A DNA stretch of 64,000 nt from Photobacterium sp. TLY01 (lineage in GTDB: Bacteria > Pseudomonadota > Gammaproteobacteria > Enterobacterales > Vibrionaceae). A program made the translations under genes and the position numbers. The DNA is taken from assembly GCF_021432065.1 (NCBI RefSeq), contig NZ_CP090365.1, positions 1,240,001 through 1,304,000 of the forward strand, given 5' to 3'. Within the stretch, counting starts at the first letter, position 1, and every line of letters starts with the position of its first letter. This document shows, piece after piece, positions 8,674 through 18,231 of the stretch. The notes beneath the pieces were generated by a model, which worked only from the letters and a program-made list of their open reading frames with translations, searched no databases and was not told the DNA's origin.

Positions 8674-10464
8674 TCAGCACTCCGTCTTACCGTGCCAGGC
8701 CAGATACGCTGCGGCTTTCTCCGGCGTCATATACTTACCTAAGGTCTTTTCCGGGACCTGAGTTAAATCCACAACGATCAAGCCATCCAGCGCATCGTTG
8801 AACTCAGGATCAACGTTAAAGCACACCAGCTTTCCGTTTAAACCCAGATACTGCCGCAATAAGACCGGCACACTCTTTCCTGCATCCATCCGAGAAATGA
8901 CCCGGGAAAGTAATTGGACGTCGGCCAGTGCGGATAACATCTCAGGCTGCCAGAACACCCGGTGATTACTGGATAAAGGATGTGTCGGCGCCACCAGACG
9001 TGCACTGTTTTCATCGGCATGATGTACAGACATACAAGCCGTGAGCAGTTGTCTGGCTTCCTGGCTGTACTCATCACTGATACTGACCGGACCAAACAGA
9101 TGCGTATATTTCGGATGCCGGCAGACAAAAGCTGAGATGCCTTTCCACAATAACAACAAAGCACTCAGACTGCGCTGATACTCTTCTGCCACCACAGAAC
9201 GCCCCAGTTCAATCGACGCGCCATACTGGCGGATAAATCGCTCGTCGTAACGGAACAGGGTGCGGGAATACAGACCCTGCAGGCCTTGCTTGGCCATCAG
9301 CTCATCGGTGAGTCCCAACCGGTATGCGCCGACAATTTTCTCAGCCTGGCGATCCCAGACAAACAGATGCAGATAGCTTTCATCGAATCTGTCCAGGTCA
9401 GTCGCTTTGCCTGTGCCCTCTCCCACCGCTCTGAAATTGATCTCACGAATCCGTCCCAGCTCTTTCAGGATGGCCGGGATCTGCGCGGCACGGGCACAGT
9501 AAACGTCAAACTCACCGCTGCTCAGCAGCTTCTCATTGTCGCCGAGGTTGGCGATATCCTTTTTCAGTAAGGATAAAGGGACAGGCGCAGCAATGGCTTC
9601 ATTTGAAGAGACCATTTTGGGCACATCTGCGAGTGAAACCGATGCACTTGCGGGGATCAAACCGGCCTGGCTGCCCAGCAAATAGGTATTGAACTTCAGG
9701 TAATTCACTAAATGCTGGTCGTCACGGATATTTTTCACTTCACTGAACCGAATGCTGTCTCCGATAGCAATCGGAATCGGCGATTGCTGCTTATTCAGCA
9801 TTTCTCTACCCAGCATCAGGGTGCGCAGCATAGGATGAATTTTCCCCGCCATGTAAAAATGACGGCTGTTGCGCCCGCCGATAAACACAGGGACTGTGGT
9901 GGCTTTATGTTTGTGGATCAAACGGCTGACCGATTTACTCCACTCTTTGTCGCGAAGCTGCTTTGATTGCCGGTCATAGGCCGATACTTCACCGGCCGGA
10001 AAGACCAACAGCAATCCACCTTCGCTTAAATGACGGTTAGCCTCACGCAAGGCTTTCACATTGGCCCGAACCGCATTGTCCCCGTCAAAGACATCCACCC
10101 CAATAAAGAGCGAATCCAGTTCAGGGACAGTTTTGAGGTAATGATTGGCCAGAATCTTCACATCCGGCCTGATCCCGCTCAGGATTTGAGCCAGAATGAT
10201 ACCCTCGGCACAGCCAAGGGGGTGGTTCGCCACCACAACAACCGCATCCTGAGCGGGAATATTCTGGTAGCTCCCTTTTACAACATGAAAATCTATCCCC
10301 AGCACGTCAAGGGAATAGCGAAGAAACGACTCGGTATCTTGTCCAACAGGCCTGTCAGCATAAAAGCGACTCAGTCTGTGCAACCCCGTCGCCCACTCTG
10401 TCAGTTTCTCACCGACCCCAAACGGGGTTTTCCGTGGTAAACGAAAAGGACTTACGGTTTCCAT
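8674..10464 (-). CDS. olsF: OlsF-type bifunctional ornithine-lipid synthase (O-/N-acyltransferase fusion)
   Basis: A 596-residue fusion. The N-terminal half is a PlsC-like lysophospholipid acyltransferase (VVVANHPLGCAEG near residue 70, LLVFPAGEVSAY near 152, NSRHF near 200). The C-terminal half is an OlsB-like GNAT N-acyltransferase (GEFDVYCARAAQIP near 317, REINFRAVGEGTGKATDLDRFDE near 338-360, VGAYRLGL near 377). OlsF enzymes make ornithine lipids, often under phosphate limitation, replacing phospholipids in the inner membrane. The start is ATG 10464, preceded by GGAG at good spacing; the frame stays open to 10521 without a site. No convincing Pho box was seen upstream. Confidence 0.8.
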   Translation of the reverse strand: METVSPFRLPRKTPFGVGEKLTEWATGLHRLSRFYADRPVGQDTESFLRYSLDVLGIDFHVVKGSYQNIPAQDAVVVVANHPLGCAEGIILAQILSGIRPDVKILANHYLKTVPELDSLFIGVDVFDGDNAVRANVKALREANRHLSEGGLLLVFPAGEVSAYDRQSKQLRDKEWSKSVSRLIHKHKATTVPVFIGGRNSRHFYMAGKIHPMLRTLMLGREMLNKQQSPIPIAIGDSIRFSEVKNIRDDQHLVNYLKFNTYLLGSQAGLIPASASVSLADVPKMVSSNEAIAAPVPLSLLKKDIANLGDNEKLLSSGEFDVYCARAAQIPAILKELGRIREINFRAVGEGTGKATDLDRFDESYLHLFVWDRQAEKIVGAYRLGLTDELMAKQGLQGLYSRTLFRYDERFIRQYGASIELGRSVVAEEYQRSLSALLLLWKGISAFVCRHPKYTHLFGPVSISDEYSQEARQLLTACMSVHHADENSARLVAPTHPLSSNHRVFWQPEMLSALADVQLLSRVISRMDAGKSVPVLLRQYLGLNGKLVCFNVDPEFNDALDGLIVVDLTQVPEKTLGKYMTPEKAAAYLAWHGKTEC

Positions 10465-10742
10465 ACTGTCTCCATCCGAAGTTGGTGTTCGGTACGAGTA
10501 TGAAAAAAATGTATGACTCAACCATGTCAGTTCTGCGGCAGAATGATGAGAGAAATACGTCAGTTTGATGAACCGGCACCGACTTCACATCTGCAGTATC
10601 TGCAGGGCAAAAAACTGAAAGACAGTCGTTCTTAACATTAAGCCATAGCAGAGGGAGTAAAAACGCTATCTTTCTCTGTATAACTCAAACGATCATATAA
10701 CCCCCAAAGGATGGAGGTGGCTGGGAAAGAGGATGAGCTGTT

Positions 10743-10934
10743 GTGAAAAAACTCATGCTGATACTGGTACTGAACCTTGTGCCACTATTCCTTCTGCTGT
10801 TGGCCTTCATGCCGGTGCACTGTTCAGTCAGCATAACGGACTGGCTCAACTGGCTGCATCAAGCTCCGCAAGTTTCCCTTCATACCCTTTGCTATTCGCC
10901 GCAACCCAGCCACAGTCACGTTAACAGGCTCTGA
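10743..10934 (+). CDS. Possible short membrane protein upstream of prsK
   Basis: A 63-residue frame starting at GTG 10743 with an AGAGGA ribosome-binding site about nine bases upstream. Residues 4-22 form one hydrophobic segment (LMLILVLNLVPLFLLLLAF); the rest is polar with no motif. An alternative overlapping frame begins at 10733, so coding is not certain. It could be a small membrane peptide of the PrsK/PrsR region or chance. Confidence 0.3.
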   Translation: MKKLMLILVLNLVPLFLLLLAFMPVHCSVSITDWLNWLHQAPQVSLHTLCYSPQPSHSHVNRL

Positions 10935-11071
10935 CCTCCTCCTCTTTGCACAATTCTGAACTATTCTCTCAGTAGGAATCGCAAAAATGTCCGACTGAGC
11001 GAAACACTGTGCACCTGCGACTCACACATGACTCAGTCCCTTGATTCCTCGTTGAATAAAGGAATGTATAT

Positions 11072-13111
11072 TTGGATACTTTGCTGGGAAACATTGGCTA
11101 CTTGTCAGCCGCCACAGGTTTTCTGTTCATTTTTTTGCTGCTGCTGACAACCAGAGAAAAAAGCCTGCCTAAAAGGCTGCTCCAGCTGAACTGTCTCCTT
11201 GGCACAGTCTGGGCCATCATGTCCTTTATTCAAATCCGCGACCAGCTTTCCATTTTGCCTGTGCTGCTGACCGAGAGCTTACTGACGTTGGGCTGGTGCC
11301 TGCTGGTATCCAGCAGCTTAACCAATGCCGGGCAGGTGAAAGACATCTTCCGGGAAAAAGCCCCCCGCTGGCTTTGCCTGTTCATCGCCGCGACCCTACT
11401 GCTTGAACTGGCACGCTTTGCCTGGCCAGTATTTGGCCAGCGTACTTTCCTTTTTCTGCACTTATGTCAGGCGATCATCGGCCTGTGGTTTGTCGAACTG
11501 CGTTTTCGCCGGACCCAAAAAGACGATCGCTGGGCCGTCAAGCCGATTTGTCTGGGGCTGGGGGTCTATTTTGCTTACCACTTTGCTTTGTATGCGGATG
11601 CCTTTCTCACCAACATTCTGGCTTCCGGTTTCTGGCTCGGCAGAGGCTGGATAGCCCTGATGTCCCTGCCCTTCATCCTGCTGACAGCGCGGCGGATCAA
11701 GCACTGGCAAAGCCGGGTGTATGTCTCACGGGATATTATCTATCACAGCACGCTGTTACTCGTGGCGGCAGGGTATCTGCTGGTGATGGCGCTCGCCGGT
11801 TACTATATCAAATCTATGGGTGAAAGCTGGAGCGATACCGTTCAGATCCTGTTTTTTGCTTTAAGCGCGCTGGTACTGGCCAGCCTTTTTCTGTCAGATA
11901 CCTTTCGCAAAAACATCATGGTCTTTATCACCAAACATTTCTTCGCCAATAAATACGAATACCGTGAAGAATGGATGCGTTTTGCCACGGCACTTGAACA
12001 CCCGGAAGGCACACAATACGACACAGCGCTGCGTGCCATGCTGCATCCGTTTGGCTGTCACAGCGGTGTGTTAGCCACCCGGCAAGGCCCGCACATGAAA
12101 GTCCGGGCCTGCCACAATATTGACAGCCAGCATCCGGATATTCAGAGATTACTCAGCACAGCATCACTACCGGCCATTGAGCATCAGTGGATTGTGGATG
12201 TCGACGCAACCCGGCAAGGAAAGGAGCCCGCACCATTCCGGCTAGATATATCCGCGCTGTCCGCTGTGCAAGAGTTGTCTTATATCGTGCCATTGTCGAG
12301 CAGCAGTGGCACCCTGGGCGTGTGTCTGCTCTCCAGGCCCACCTCGACAGAAAAAGTGAACTGGGAAGATCGTGATTTAATGAAGGCGATCAGCCGCCAG
12401 TTGTCTGTGTATCTCAATGTGTTTGAAACCAATCAGAAACTCGCGGAAAGCCAGCAGTTCGATACCTTCAACCGCATGTCTGCTTTTCTGGTTCATGACC
12501 TGAAAAACGTGTTAGCGCAATTGCAATTGCTCAGTAAGAATGCAACCAAGCACAGGGATAACCCGGATTTTATCAGTGATGCCTTTGACACGGTCGATTC
12601 TGCCGCGCAACGGCTGACCAAAGTGCTGAACCAGCTCAACAACAAGCGGGTGGAAAGCCAGTCTGAACAAGACACCGACATTGAAGATCTGATCCGACAA
12701 GTCTGCGATACCCGCGCCGTCCGAATGCCTGCACCGCAATTCATCAGGCAGGCCAGCCTGCCGTTTACCCTGAAAACAGACAGAGAACGCTTCAGCAACA
12801 TACTGTCTCATCTGGTTCAGAATGCACAGGAATCCACCGGTGAACACGGTTATGTGCATGTATCGACAGCACGGCAAGATGGCTATTACCAGATCATCAT
12901 CGCTGATAACGGCAGCGGCATGAGCAGCGATTTTATCGAGCACAGATTATTCAAGCCCTTTGATACCACCAAAGGCAACGCAGGCATGGGGATTGGTGCC
13001 TATGACGCAAAAAACCTGATTGAGCAATTAGGCGGCTACATAGAGGTGGCATCAGCGCCAGGCAAAGGGACGACCTTCACGATTCATCTGCCTGTCACTG
13101 TGACAGCCTGA
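11072..13111 (+). CDS. prsK: XrtA/PEP-CTERM system histidine kinase PrsK
   Basis: A 679-residue membrane sensor kinase: seven or eight hydrophobic segments in residues 1-290, a GAF-like region (about 310-450), a dimerisation and phosphoacceptor box FLVHDLKNVLAQLQLL with His near 475, and a HATPase domain with NILSHLVQNAQES (N box), IIADNGSGM (G1) and GNAGMGIG (G2) motifs. This is the layout of PrsK (TIGR02916), the kinase of exosortase A loci. The start is TTG 11072 with GGA 9-12 bases upstream. prsR follows after 38 bases, so the pair is an operon. The signal sensed is unknown. Confidence 0.9.
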   Translation: MDTLLGNIGYLSAATGFLFIFLLLLTTREKSLPKRLLQLNCLLGTVWAIMSFIQIRDQLSILPVLLTESLLTLGWCLLVSSSLTNAGQVKDIFREKAPRWLCLFIAATLLLELARFAWPVFGQRTFLFLHLCQAIIGLWFVELRFRRTQKDDRWAVKPICLGLGVYFAYHFALYADAFLTNILASGFWLGRGWIALMSLPFILLTARRIKHWQSRVYVSRDIIYHSTLLLVAAGYLLVMALAGYYIKSMGESWSDTVQILFFALSALVLASLFLSDTFRKNIMVFITKHFFANKYEYREEWMRFATALEHPEGTQYDTALRAMLHPFGCHSGVLATRQGPHMKVRACHNIDSQHPDIQRLLSTASLPAIEHQWIVDVDATRQGKEPAPFRLDISALSAVQELSYIVPLSSSSGTLGVCLLSRPTSTEKVNWEDRDLMKAISRQLSVYLNVFETNQKLAESQQFDTFNRMSAFLVHDLKNVLAQLQLLSKNATKHRDNPDFISDAFDTVDSAAQRLTKVLNQLNNKRVESQSEQDTDIEDLIRQVCDTRAVRMPAPQFIRQASLPFTLKTDRERFSNILSHLVQNAQESTGEHGYVHVSTARQDGYYQIIIADNGSGMSSDFIEHRLFKPFDTTKGNAGMGIGAYDAKNLIEQLGGYIEVASAPGKGTTFTIHLPVTVTA

Positions 13112-13149
13112 TCCCCCGGGACAAAGCATTCGCCAGAAAGGAACGAAAT

Positions 13150-14496
13150 ATGGATACATTACTTGTCATTGAAGATGATCCGGGTATTCAAAAACAACTG
13201 AAATGGTGCTTCCCTCAGTACGAGGTCGTCATGGCTGATGACAGAAAATCTGCCATTACCGCGTTACGACGGTACGAGCCTAAAGTCGTGACATTAGATC
13301 TCGGTCTTCCACCTGATGAAGCCAATGCATCAGAAGGGCTGGCGATATTACAGGAAATTCTGGCGCTGGCACCTTACACAAAAATCATCGTGATCACCGG
13401 CAATGATGACAAAGCCAATGCGCTCAAAGCCATCGAACTGGGCGCGCACGATTTCTATCACAAACCAATTGATGATGACATTCTGGCCGTGATTATCGAC
13501 CGGGCATTTGTGGTCGCCAAGCTGGAGTCGGAAAACCTCAATCTGCGCCAGTCCTCACTGGAAGCCAATGGTTTCATCGGAAACAGTCCGCAAATACAGC
13601 AAGTTTGCCGGATGATAGAACGCATCGCACCGACGGAGATCACCACCCTGATCCTGGGGGAAAGCGGTACAGGCAAAGAAGTGATCGCCCGTGCCATTCA
13701 CGCCAAAGGGCCAAGAGCGGATAAACCTTTCATCGCCATCAACTGTGCCTCTATTCCGGAGCATCTGCTTGAAAGTGAGCTGTTTGGCTTTGAAAAAGGT
13801 GCGTTTACCGGCGCGCATAAAACCACGGCCGGCAAAATCGAATGTGCAGACGGTGGCACGCTGTTTCTTGATGAAATCGGCGACATGCCCTATCCGTTGC
13901 AAGCCAAAATACTCCGCTTCCTGCAAGAGAAAGTGATCGAACGTGTCGGTGGCCGCCATGAAATTCCGGTGGATGTCAAAATCATCTGCGCCACCCACCA
14001 GAATCTCGAACAAATGATGACAGATAAAACATTCCGGGAAGATTTGTTCTACCGCATCAGTGAAATTACCATTCATAACCCGCCACTGCGCGATCGTGAT
14101 CAGGATATCCTCATCCTGGCCCGCTACTTTTTGCAGCAGGCCAATCAGCAATCACCGCGGAAAATCAGCGGCTTCACCGATGACGCTATACGCGCAATGC
14201 TGCAGCACAACTGGCCGGGGAATATCCGTGAACTGCAAAACAAGGTGAAATCGGCGGTGATCATGTCGGATAACAAATTCATCAGCTCGCTTGATTTAGC
14301 GCTTCAACCGATCGAAGACGACCTCGAACCCATGGCGTTCAATCTGCGTCAGGTCAGAGAAGCGGCTGAAAAACAGGCCATCGCAAAAGCGCTGTCACTC
14401 AGTAACGGGAATATGTCTCACACCGCCAATATCCTGGGGATCACGCGGCCAACCCTGTACTCGCTGATGGATAAGTATACGGTGAAGAATGAGTGA
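13150..14496 (+). CDS. prsR: XrtA/PEP-CTERM sigma-54 response regulator PrsR
   Basis: A 448-residue NtrC-class activator: a receiver domain (1-120) with phosphoacceptor Asp50 in VVTLDLGLP; an AAA+ domain with Walker A GESGTGKE near 171, GAFTGA sigma-54 contact loop near 217 and Walker [11 protein letters not shown] near 236; and a Fis-type helix-turn-helix at the C-terminus ([20 protein letters not shown]). PrsR (TIGR02915) activates sigma-54 promoters of PEP-CTERM and exosortase genes. The accessory island begins 14 bases after its stop codon, cutting it off from the structural genes at 27.8 kb onward. Confidence 0.92.
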   Translation: MDTLLVIEDDPGIQKQLKWCFPQYEVVMADDRKSAITALRRYEPKVVTLDLGLPPDEANASEGLAILQEILALAPYTKIIVITGNDDKANALKAIELGAHDFYHKPIDDDILAVIIDRAFVVAKLESENLNLRQSSLEANGFIGNSPQIQQVCRMIERIAPTEITTLILGESGTGKEVIARAIHAKGPRADKPFIAINCASIPEHLLESELFGFEKGAFTGAHKTTAGKIECADGGTLFLDEIGDMPYPLQAKILRFLQEKVIERVGGRHEIPVDVKIICATHQNLEQMMTDKTFREDLFYRISEITIHNPPLRDRDQDILILARYFLQQANQQSPRKISGFTDDAIRAMLQHNWPGNIRELQNKVKSAVIMSDNKFISSLDLALQPIEDDLEPMAFNLRQVREAAEKQAIAKALSLSNGNMSHTANILGITRPTLYSLMDKYTVKNE

Positions 14497-14510
14497 ATGG
14501 GTTTGATGGG

Positions 14511-14581
14511 ATGTCTGGGTATCGTGGTATATCTGGGTATCGTGGTATATCTGGGTATCGTGGTATATCTGGGTATCGTGG
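14511..14581. repeat. 18-bp minisatellite
   Basis: Three exact copies of TATATCTGGGTATCGTGG (14528-14581) preceded by one 17-base variant (14511-14527). The array ends exactly where the first hairpin repeat begins with TATGTCGCGC. Two degenerate 18-base units sit in the same register before the copy at 16634. Confidence 0.95.
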
Positions 14582-15341
14582 TATGTCGCGCTTGAGTTCA
14601 GTGACTCTCTCGCCATTGTCGGATGCGCGCCAGTGACTCTTTGCTGGCACAAATAGTCACCAGAAATGCCTTTTTGTTCTCTGGTGTGGGCCGGGTCGGT
14701 TGTAGGCGCTCCCGGCGCCGACAACCTAAAAATTCGTCCTGAATTTTTACCCTGGGGTTGTGTCTCCAATCTGCATTCTCAAGCCGTCATTTCCGCGACA
14801 GGCGGGAATCCACATAACGAGTGCAATTCTTAAGGCTGAGTAAGTATGTCGCGCTTGAGTTCGGTGACTCTCTCGCCATTGTCGGATGCGCGCCAGTGAC
14901 TCTTTGCTGGCACAAACAGTCACCAGAAATGCCTTTTTGTTCTTTGGTGTGGGCCGGGTCGGTTGTAGGTGCTCCCGGGGCCAACAACCTAAAAATTCGT
15001 CCTGAATTTTTACCCTGGGTTGTGTCTCCAATCTGCATTCTCAAGCCGTCATTTCCGCGACAGGCGGGAATCCACATAACGAGTGCAATTTTTAAGGCTG
15101 AGTAAGTATGTCGCGCTTGAGTTCAGTGACTCTCTCGCCATTGTCGGACGCGCGCCAGTGACTCTTTGCTGGCACAAATAGTCACCAGAAATGCCTTTTT
15201 GTTCTTTGGTGTGGGCCGGGTCGGTTGTAGGCGCTCCCGGCGCCGACAACCTAAAAATACATCCCTGTATTTTTACCCTGGGGTTGTGTCTCCAATCTGC
15301 ATTCTCAAGCCGTCATTCCCGGGACAGGCGGGAATCCATAA
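14582..15341 (+). repeat. Tandem array of a 262-263 bp multi-hairpin repeat (about 2.9 copies)
   Basis: Copies start at 14582, 14845 and 15107, each with TATGTCGCGCTTGAGTT, giving unit lengths of 263 and 262 bases. Each unit contains four hairpins in order: GTGACT-TTTG/CAAA-AGTCAC; GGTTGT-GGCGC/GCGCC-ACAACC; AAAAATTC/GAATTTTT (AAAAATACA/TGTATTTTT in copy 3); and a CATTCCCGC-type stem (ATTCCCGC/GCGGGAAT). Open frames across it are not credible genes. The third unit breaks off about 35 bases before the Fic gene end. Confidence 0.92.
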
Positions 15342-15377
15342 ATTGAGCTGACACTATGTATGGTCCACCGATGCTGC

Positions 15378-16475
15378 TTATGGCAGGTGGTAGCGAGTAC
15401 TTCGACCACCTGACTCTGACTTAACCAGACACCTCAGTTCAACCAATGTGGCTAAGTGCCGGGTGGCTGTTGGTTTGCTCACTTTCGCCACTTTATGGTA
15501 CTGGCCAGCGCTGATTCCCTGCTCAAAGTCGCCATCCAGCATGCGGTTAAGTACTTTAACCTGCTCTGATGTGAGACTGGTCTGGTCAACTTTCCGCCAG
15601 AAATTTGTCTTATATATGGTTTGATCGATTTCTTTGAGCACCAGTGAGAAGGTTTCATCCAGGATATTGAAAAACCACTGTAACCAGGGGGTAATGTCCA
15701 GTTCACCTTTCTGGGTTTGCTCTAATATTTCGTAATAACTGCCTCGATGAGCAAGAATTGCCACAGACATCGCATAAAAACGCACTGACTGCTGTTCCGC
15801 CTGAGCCAGTGCTAAATCTGTCAGTAATCGGGTGATACGACCATTCCCGTCATCTAGCGGGTGCAGTGTAACAAACCATAAATGCGTAATTGCCGCTCTT
15901 AATAAGGGATCAAGGGAAGGATCGGCTTTGGACACATTGAACCACTCAATAAACTGAGCAAGCTCCCCTTCCAGTACTTCCCTGCCGGGCGCTTCAAAGT
16001 GAACCACCGGGCGATCAATCCTGCCGGAAACAACCTGCATCGGCGCCTCTCCCCTGAGCCGGCCACCAATCACAGGGTTGAACATCGTATAACCTTCGGG
16101 AAACAGTCTGTCGTGCCAATGTAAGATGCGCGCCAGCGTGAGCGGAGCGTCTGCATTCTCGACGGCATCGAGCATGATTTCAGCAAATCCGTCAGACTGC
16201 TCTGTGGTCGGAAATGGCCTTTCCTCACGAATACCCAGCCTATTAGCTAACGATGAGCGAACAGAGAACGCATTGAGTTTCTCCCCTTCTATCGCGCTGG
16301 AATGAAGGATATTGGCTAACAGCGTATCAAGCAGAGTTTGAGTGCTGTCTTGCGACTGACTCATCATCTTGCCCAATAAAATCCCCTGATTCAGGCGAAC
16401 TTCTCTGAGACGCGGTTCGATAACGCTTTTATCCCACGTAAAATTCGGCCAGCCGGGTTGTTGCCATATCCACAT
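15378..16475 (-). CDS. Fic/DOC family protein with DUF4172 and C-terminal winged helix
   Basis: A 365-residue Fic protein. It begins with the DUF4172 signature MWIWQQPGWPNF. The Fic core has the catalytic motif HPLDDGNGRITR (His near 205), which normally transfers AMP from ATP to target hydroxyls. An inhibitory-helix motif SSAIEGE ([S/T]xxxE[G/N]) lies near residues 59-64, as in class II Fic enzymes that are held off in cis. The C-terminal 60 residues look like a winged helix (ISAGQYHKVAKVSKPTATRHLATL). I chose ATG 16475, preceded by GGAG six bases away; ATG 16487 is possible. It lies in the island in the same orientation as the integron cassettes. Confidence 0.88.
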   Translation of the reverse strand: MWIWQQPGWPNFTWDKSVIEPRLREVRLNQGILLGKMMSQSQDSTQTLLDTLLANILHSSAIEGEKLNAFSVRSSLANRLGIREERPFPTTEQSDGFAEIMLDAVENADAPLTLARILHWHDRLFPEGYTMFNPVIGGRLRGEAPMQVVSGRIDRPVVHFEAPGREVLEGELAQFIEWFNVSKADPSLDPLLRAAITHLWFVTLHPLDDGNGRITRLLTDLALAQAEQQSVRFYAMSVAILAHRGSYYEILEQTQKGELDITPWLQWFFNILDETFSLVLKEIDQTIYKTNFWRKVDQTSLTSEQVKVLNRMLDGDFEQGISAGQYHKVAKVSKPTATRHLATLVELRCLVKSESGGRSTRYHLP

Positions 16476-16506
16476 CTGTCGCTCCATGATGCAATAAAAC
16501 ACCTTA

Positions 16507-16563
16507 TTCGAATCAAATTATGATTCATTAAAGAGGGTTAATCAAATCACAGAGTGATTCGAA
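16507..16563. promoter_or_regulatory. Inverted-repeat operator candidate upstream of the Fic gene
   Basis: TTCGAATCA (16507-16515) and TGATTCGAA (16555-16563) form a perfect nine-base inverted repeat, with further ATGATTCAT and AATCAAATCA motifs between. It sits 32-88 bases upstream of the Fic start, where the promoter should be. Binding by the Fic protein's own winged helix is an inference. Confidence 0.45.
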
Positions 16564-16597
16564 TGAGATGTGTAATCACGTCATTGTGCTTGGTGGT

Positions 16598-16802
16598 TAT
16601 GTATGGGTTTCGTAATATGTCTGAGTTTAATGGTATGTCGCGCTTGAGTTCAGTGGCTAACTTGGCACCGTCTGATGCGCGCCAGTGACTCTTTGCTGGC
16701 ACAAACAGTCACCAGAAATGCCTTTGTTTCTCTGGTGATGTCCGTCAGGTTGTAGGCGCTCCCGGCGCGGACAACCTAAAAACTCGTCCTGAATTTTTAC
16801 CC
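16598..16802 (+). repeat. Hairpin repeat copy with two degenerate 18-bp units
   Basis: Two 18-base units (16598-16615, 16616-16633) resembling the minisatellite at 14511, then a repeat copy from TATGTCGCGCTTGAG (16634) through the GGTTGT stem and the AAAA-TCGTCCTGA-TTTTT stem to 16802. The second hairpin has one stem substitution (GCGCG for GCGCC). Its end overlaps the stop codon of the DUF2071 gene. Confidence 0.88.
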
Positions 16803-17585
16803 TACAACTGTTGGGGGCAAGTAAATCGTAAATTCATTTATCGGTTCAATTAAAACACTGTACGGAGCCTGTTGCTCTGATTCGTGAACGATACCGAGAT
16901 CAGACAGAAGCTTAAATTTTGCTGACAGTAACTTAGCTGGTTTAACGTCCAACTGTTTATGCCATACGCGATATGTACCTGGTTTCTTGTCTCTTCGATA
17001 ATAAAACCCTGCCAGAGGGTGCGTCAGATAAACTAATGCAGATTCGGTATCCGGGAATCCCGGAAAGTCAAATGAATCAGATTCTGATTGAACTAAATCA
17101 ACAGATGCTTCGGCCCAACTCGACTGTGTATCCATATGGTATTTATCGTACAAACCAGTCGCTTCATTGAAAGTGCAATCGAAGCTAATTTTTCCTGAAT
17201 GCCAGGGAAGACTCCATAAATATTTTGGCACAGTTAGTGTCCAGGAATCTAAAACTGTACCCAGGAACCAGACGCAACGTTCACCCGTTTTGCTATCGAT
17301 GATGTATATTCGATAGTTTGTTTGCCCCATGGTAAATTTTGGAAACGGGAAAACAGCCGAAGTAAAATCAACATCAATAAATGGAACGACTGATATTAAC
17401 CCCATTTTTTTACCGTTAATGTCGACAGTATCCAATTGGAACCTTTCAGGTAAAATCCCTTGGAAACGCTCAGCCGGAACAGCATAAGTAATAATCGCAA
17501 AATGCTTCAAGCCACAATGTATATCTATACCCTTTGGCTTTGGTCTATCGGTTAAGTAATCTTTTAGCTTTCGCTTTTCTTGCAC
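16797..17585 (-). CDS. DUF2071 family protein
   Basis: A 262-residue protein with the DUF2071 (YqjF-like, acetoacetate-decarboxylase-related fold) pattern: HFAIITYAVPAERFQGILPERFQLD near the N-terminus, GLISVVPFIDVDF, TNYRIYIIDSKTGERCVWFLGTVLDS, and a C-terminal GFYYRRDKKPGTYRVWHKQL segment. No function is established. I chose GTG 17585, preceded by AAGGA; the frame extends to a GTG at 17642 with a hydrophobic stretch but no site. The last codons (TVVG, stop) run into the adjoining repeat, so the natural C-terminus may have been altered. Confidence 0.7.
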   Translation of the reverse strand: MQEKRKLKDYLTDRPKPKGIDIHCGLKHFAIITYAVPAERFQGILPERFQLDTVDINGKKMGLISVVPFIDVDFTSAVFPFPKFTMGQTNYRIYIIDSKTGERCVWFLGTVLDSWTLTVPKYLWSLPWHSGKISFDCTFNEATGLYDKYHMDTQSSWAEASVDLVQSESDSFDFPGFPDTESALVYLTHPLAGFYYRRDKKPGTYRVWHKQLDVKPAKLLSAKFKLLSDLGIVHESEQQAPYSVLIEPINEFTIYLPPTVVG

Positions 17586-17680
17586 GATAATTCCTTGAAA
17601 TTTATAGAATAATATGGAACCCCATATCAGGCTTTTCCACACTTGATACCAGCACCAGAGTTAAATTACCGGAGTTTACC

Positions 17681-17800
17681 ATGCCACAATTTCACTATGT
17701 CATTGATGTAGCCAAACATAGTTACAGTATCTACGGTGAGGATCATCAAGGCAAGATGGATAACTGTCATGAATCTTGGAACCACTTTTAAAATATCATC
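17681..17800 (+). pseudogene. Truncated 5' end of an IS110-type transposase gene
   Basis: Starts ATG CCA CAA TTT and reads MPQFHYVIDVAKHSYSIYG, the N-terminus of a DEDD (IS110-family) transposase including the first catalytic Asp region. It degenerates after about 35 codons. A hairpin repeat copy begins 11 bases later. It differs from the transposase at 21760. Confidence 0.75.
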
Positions 17801-17811
17801 TCAGGCGAATG

Positions 17812-17890
17812 TATGTCGCGCTTGAGTTCGGTGTTTGTCTCGCACGACTTGATACGCGCCGGACACCGGCTTGGTGATGCTGGCGAATTT
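17812..17890 (+). repeat. Partial hairpin repeat copy
   Basis: Begins with TATGTCGCGCTTGAGTT and shares the first about 70 bases with other copies (GATACGCGCC-GGACACCGG), then stops; the later hairpins are missing. Confidence 0.75.
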
Positions 17891-17928
17891 TTAAGAGCAA
17901 AAAATGACAGCTTTGATGTCCGATAACT

Positions 17929-18213
17929 TTAACTTGTTACGTAGTGAAATAAAAAGCTCAATTTCGATAGCTTTTCATATATTATGACCTCTGCGTGCGA
18001 TGTTAAAAATAAAAAAATTAAGCTCATCAACGCACCACCAATTATACCTACCGAAACAAACCAACTCGCCCACAGAATAAATAGAGCAAACCAATCCACA
18101 GAACCATCACAGTGAAACTCACAATGAGGATTGTGTTGCCAACCTAAGTAGCACATTGTAAAGCCAATCAATAATCCAATAACTGCGCTAATTTTAAAAC
18201 TCGTTACCATCAT
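17929..18213 (-). CDS. Small membrane protein of unknown function
   Basis: About 94 residues with two hydrophobic segments (ISAVIGLLIGFTMCYLGW and FALFILWASWFVSVGIIGGALMSLIFLFL) separated by a short histidine/cysteine loop (HNPHCEFHCDGS). AGGA lies five bases before ATG 18210 and ATG 18213 is adjacent; an upstream ATG (18234) abuts a possible attC end. Minus strand, downstream of the lipocalin gene. No family recognised. Confidence 0.5.
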   Translation of the reverse strand: MMVTSFKISAVIGLLIGFTMCYLGWQHNPHCEFHCDGSVDWFALFILWASWFVSVGIIGGALMSLIFLFLTSHAEVIIYEKLSKLSFLFHYVTS

Positions 18214-18231
18214 CTTCCTGTTGCCCTGATG

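Noticed and set aside
14511-14581. Short direct repeats resembling a CRISPR array
   Set aside because: Units are contiguous 18-mers with no spacers, and there are no cas genes.
14395-15351. Several 60-120-residue open frames across the tandem repeat on both strands
   Set aside because: They repeat with each copy, lack ribosome-binding sites and read through hairpin arms; such proteins are known artefacts of repeats.
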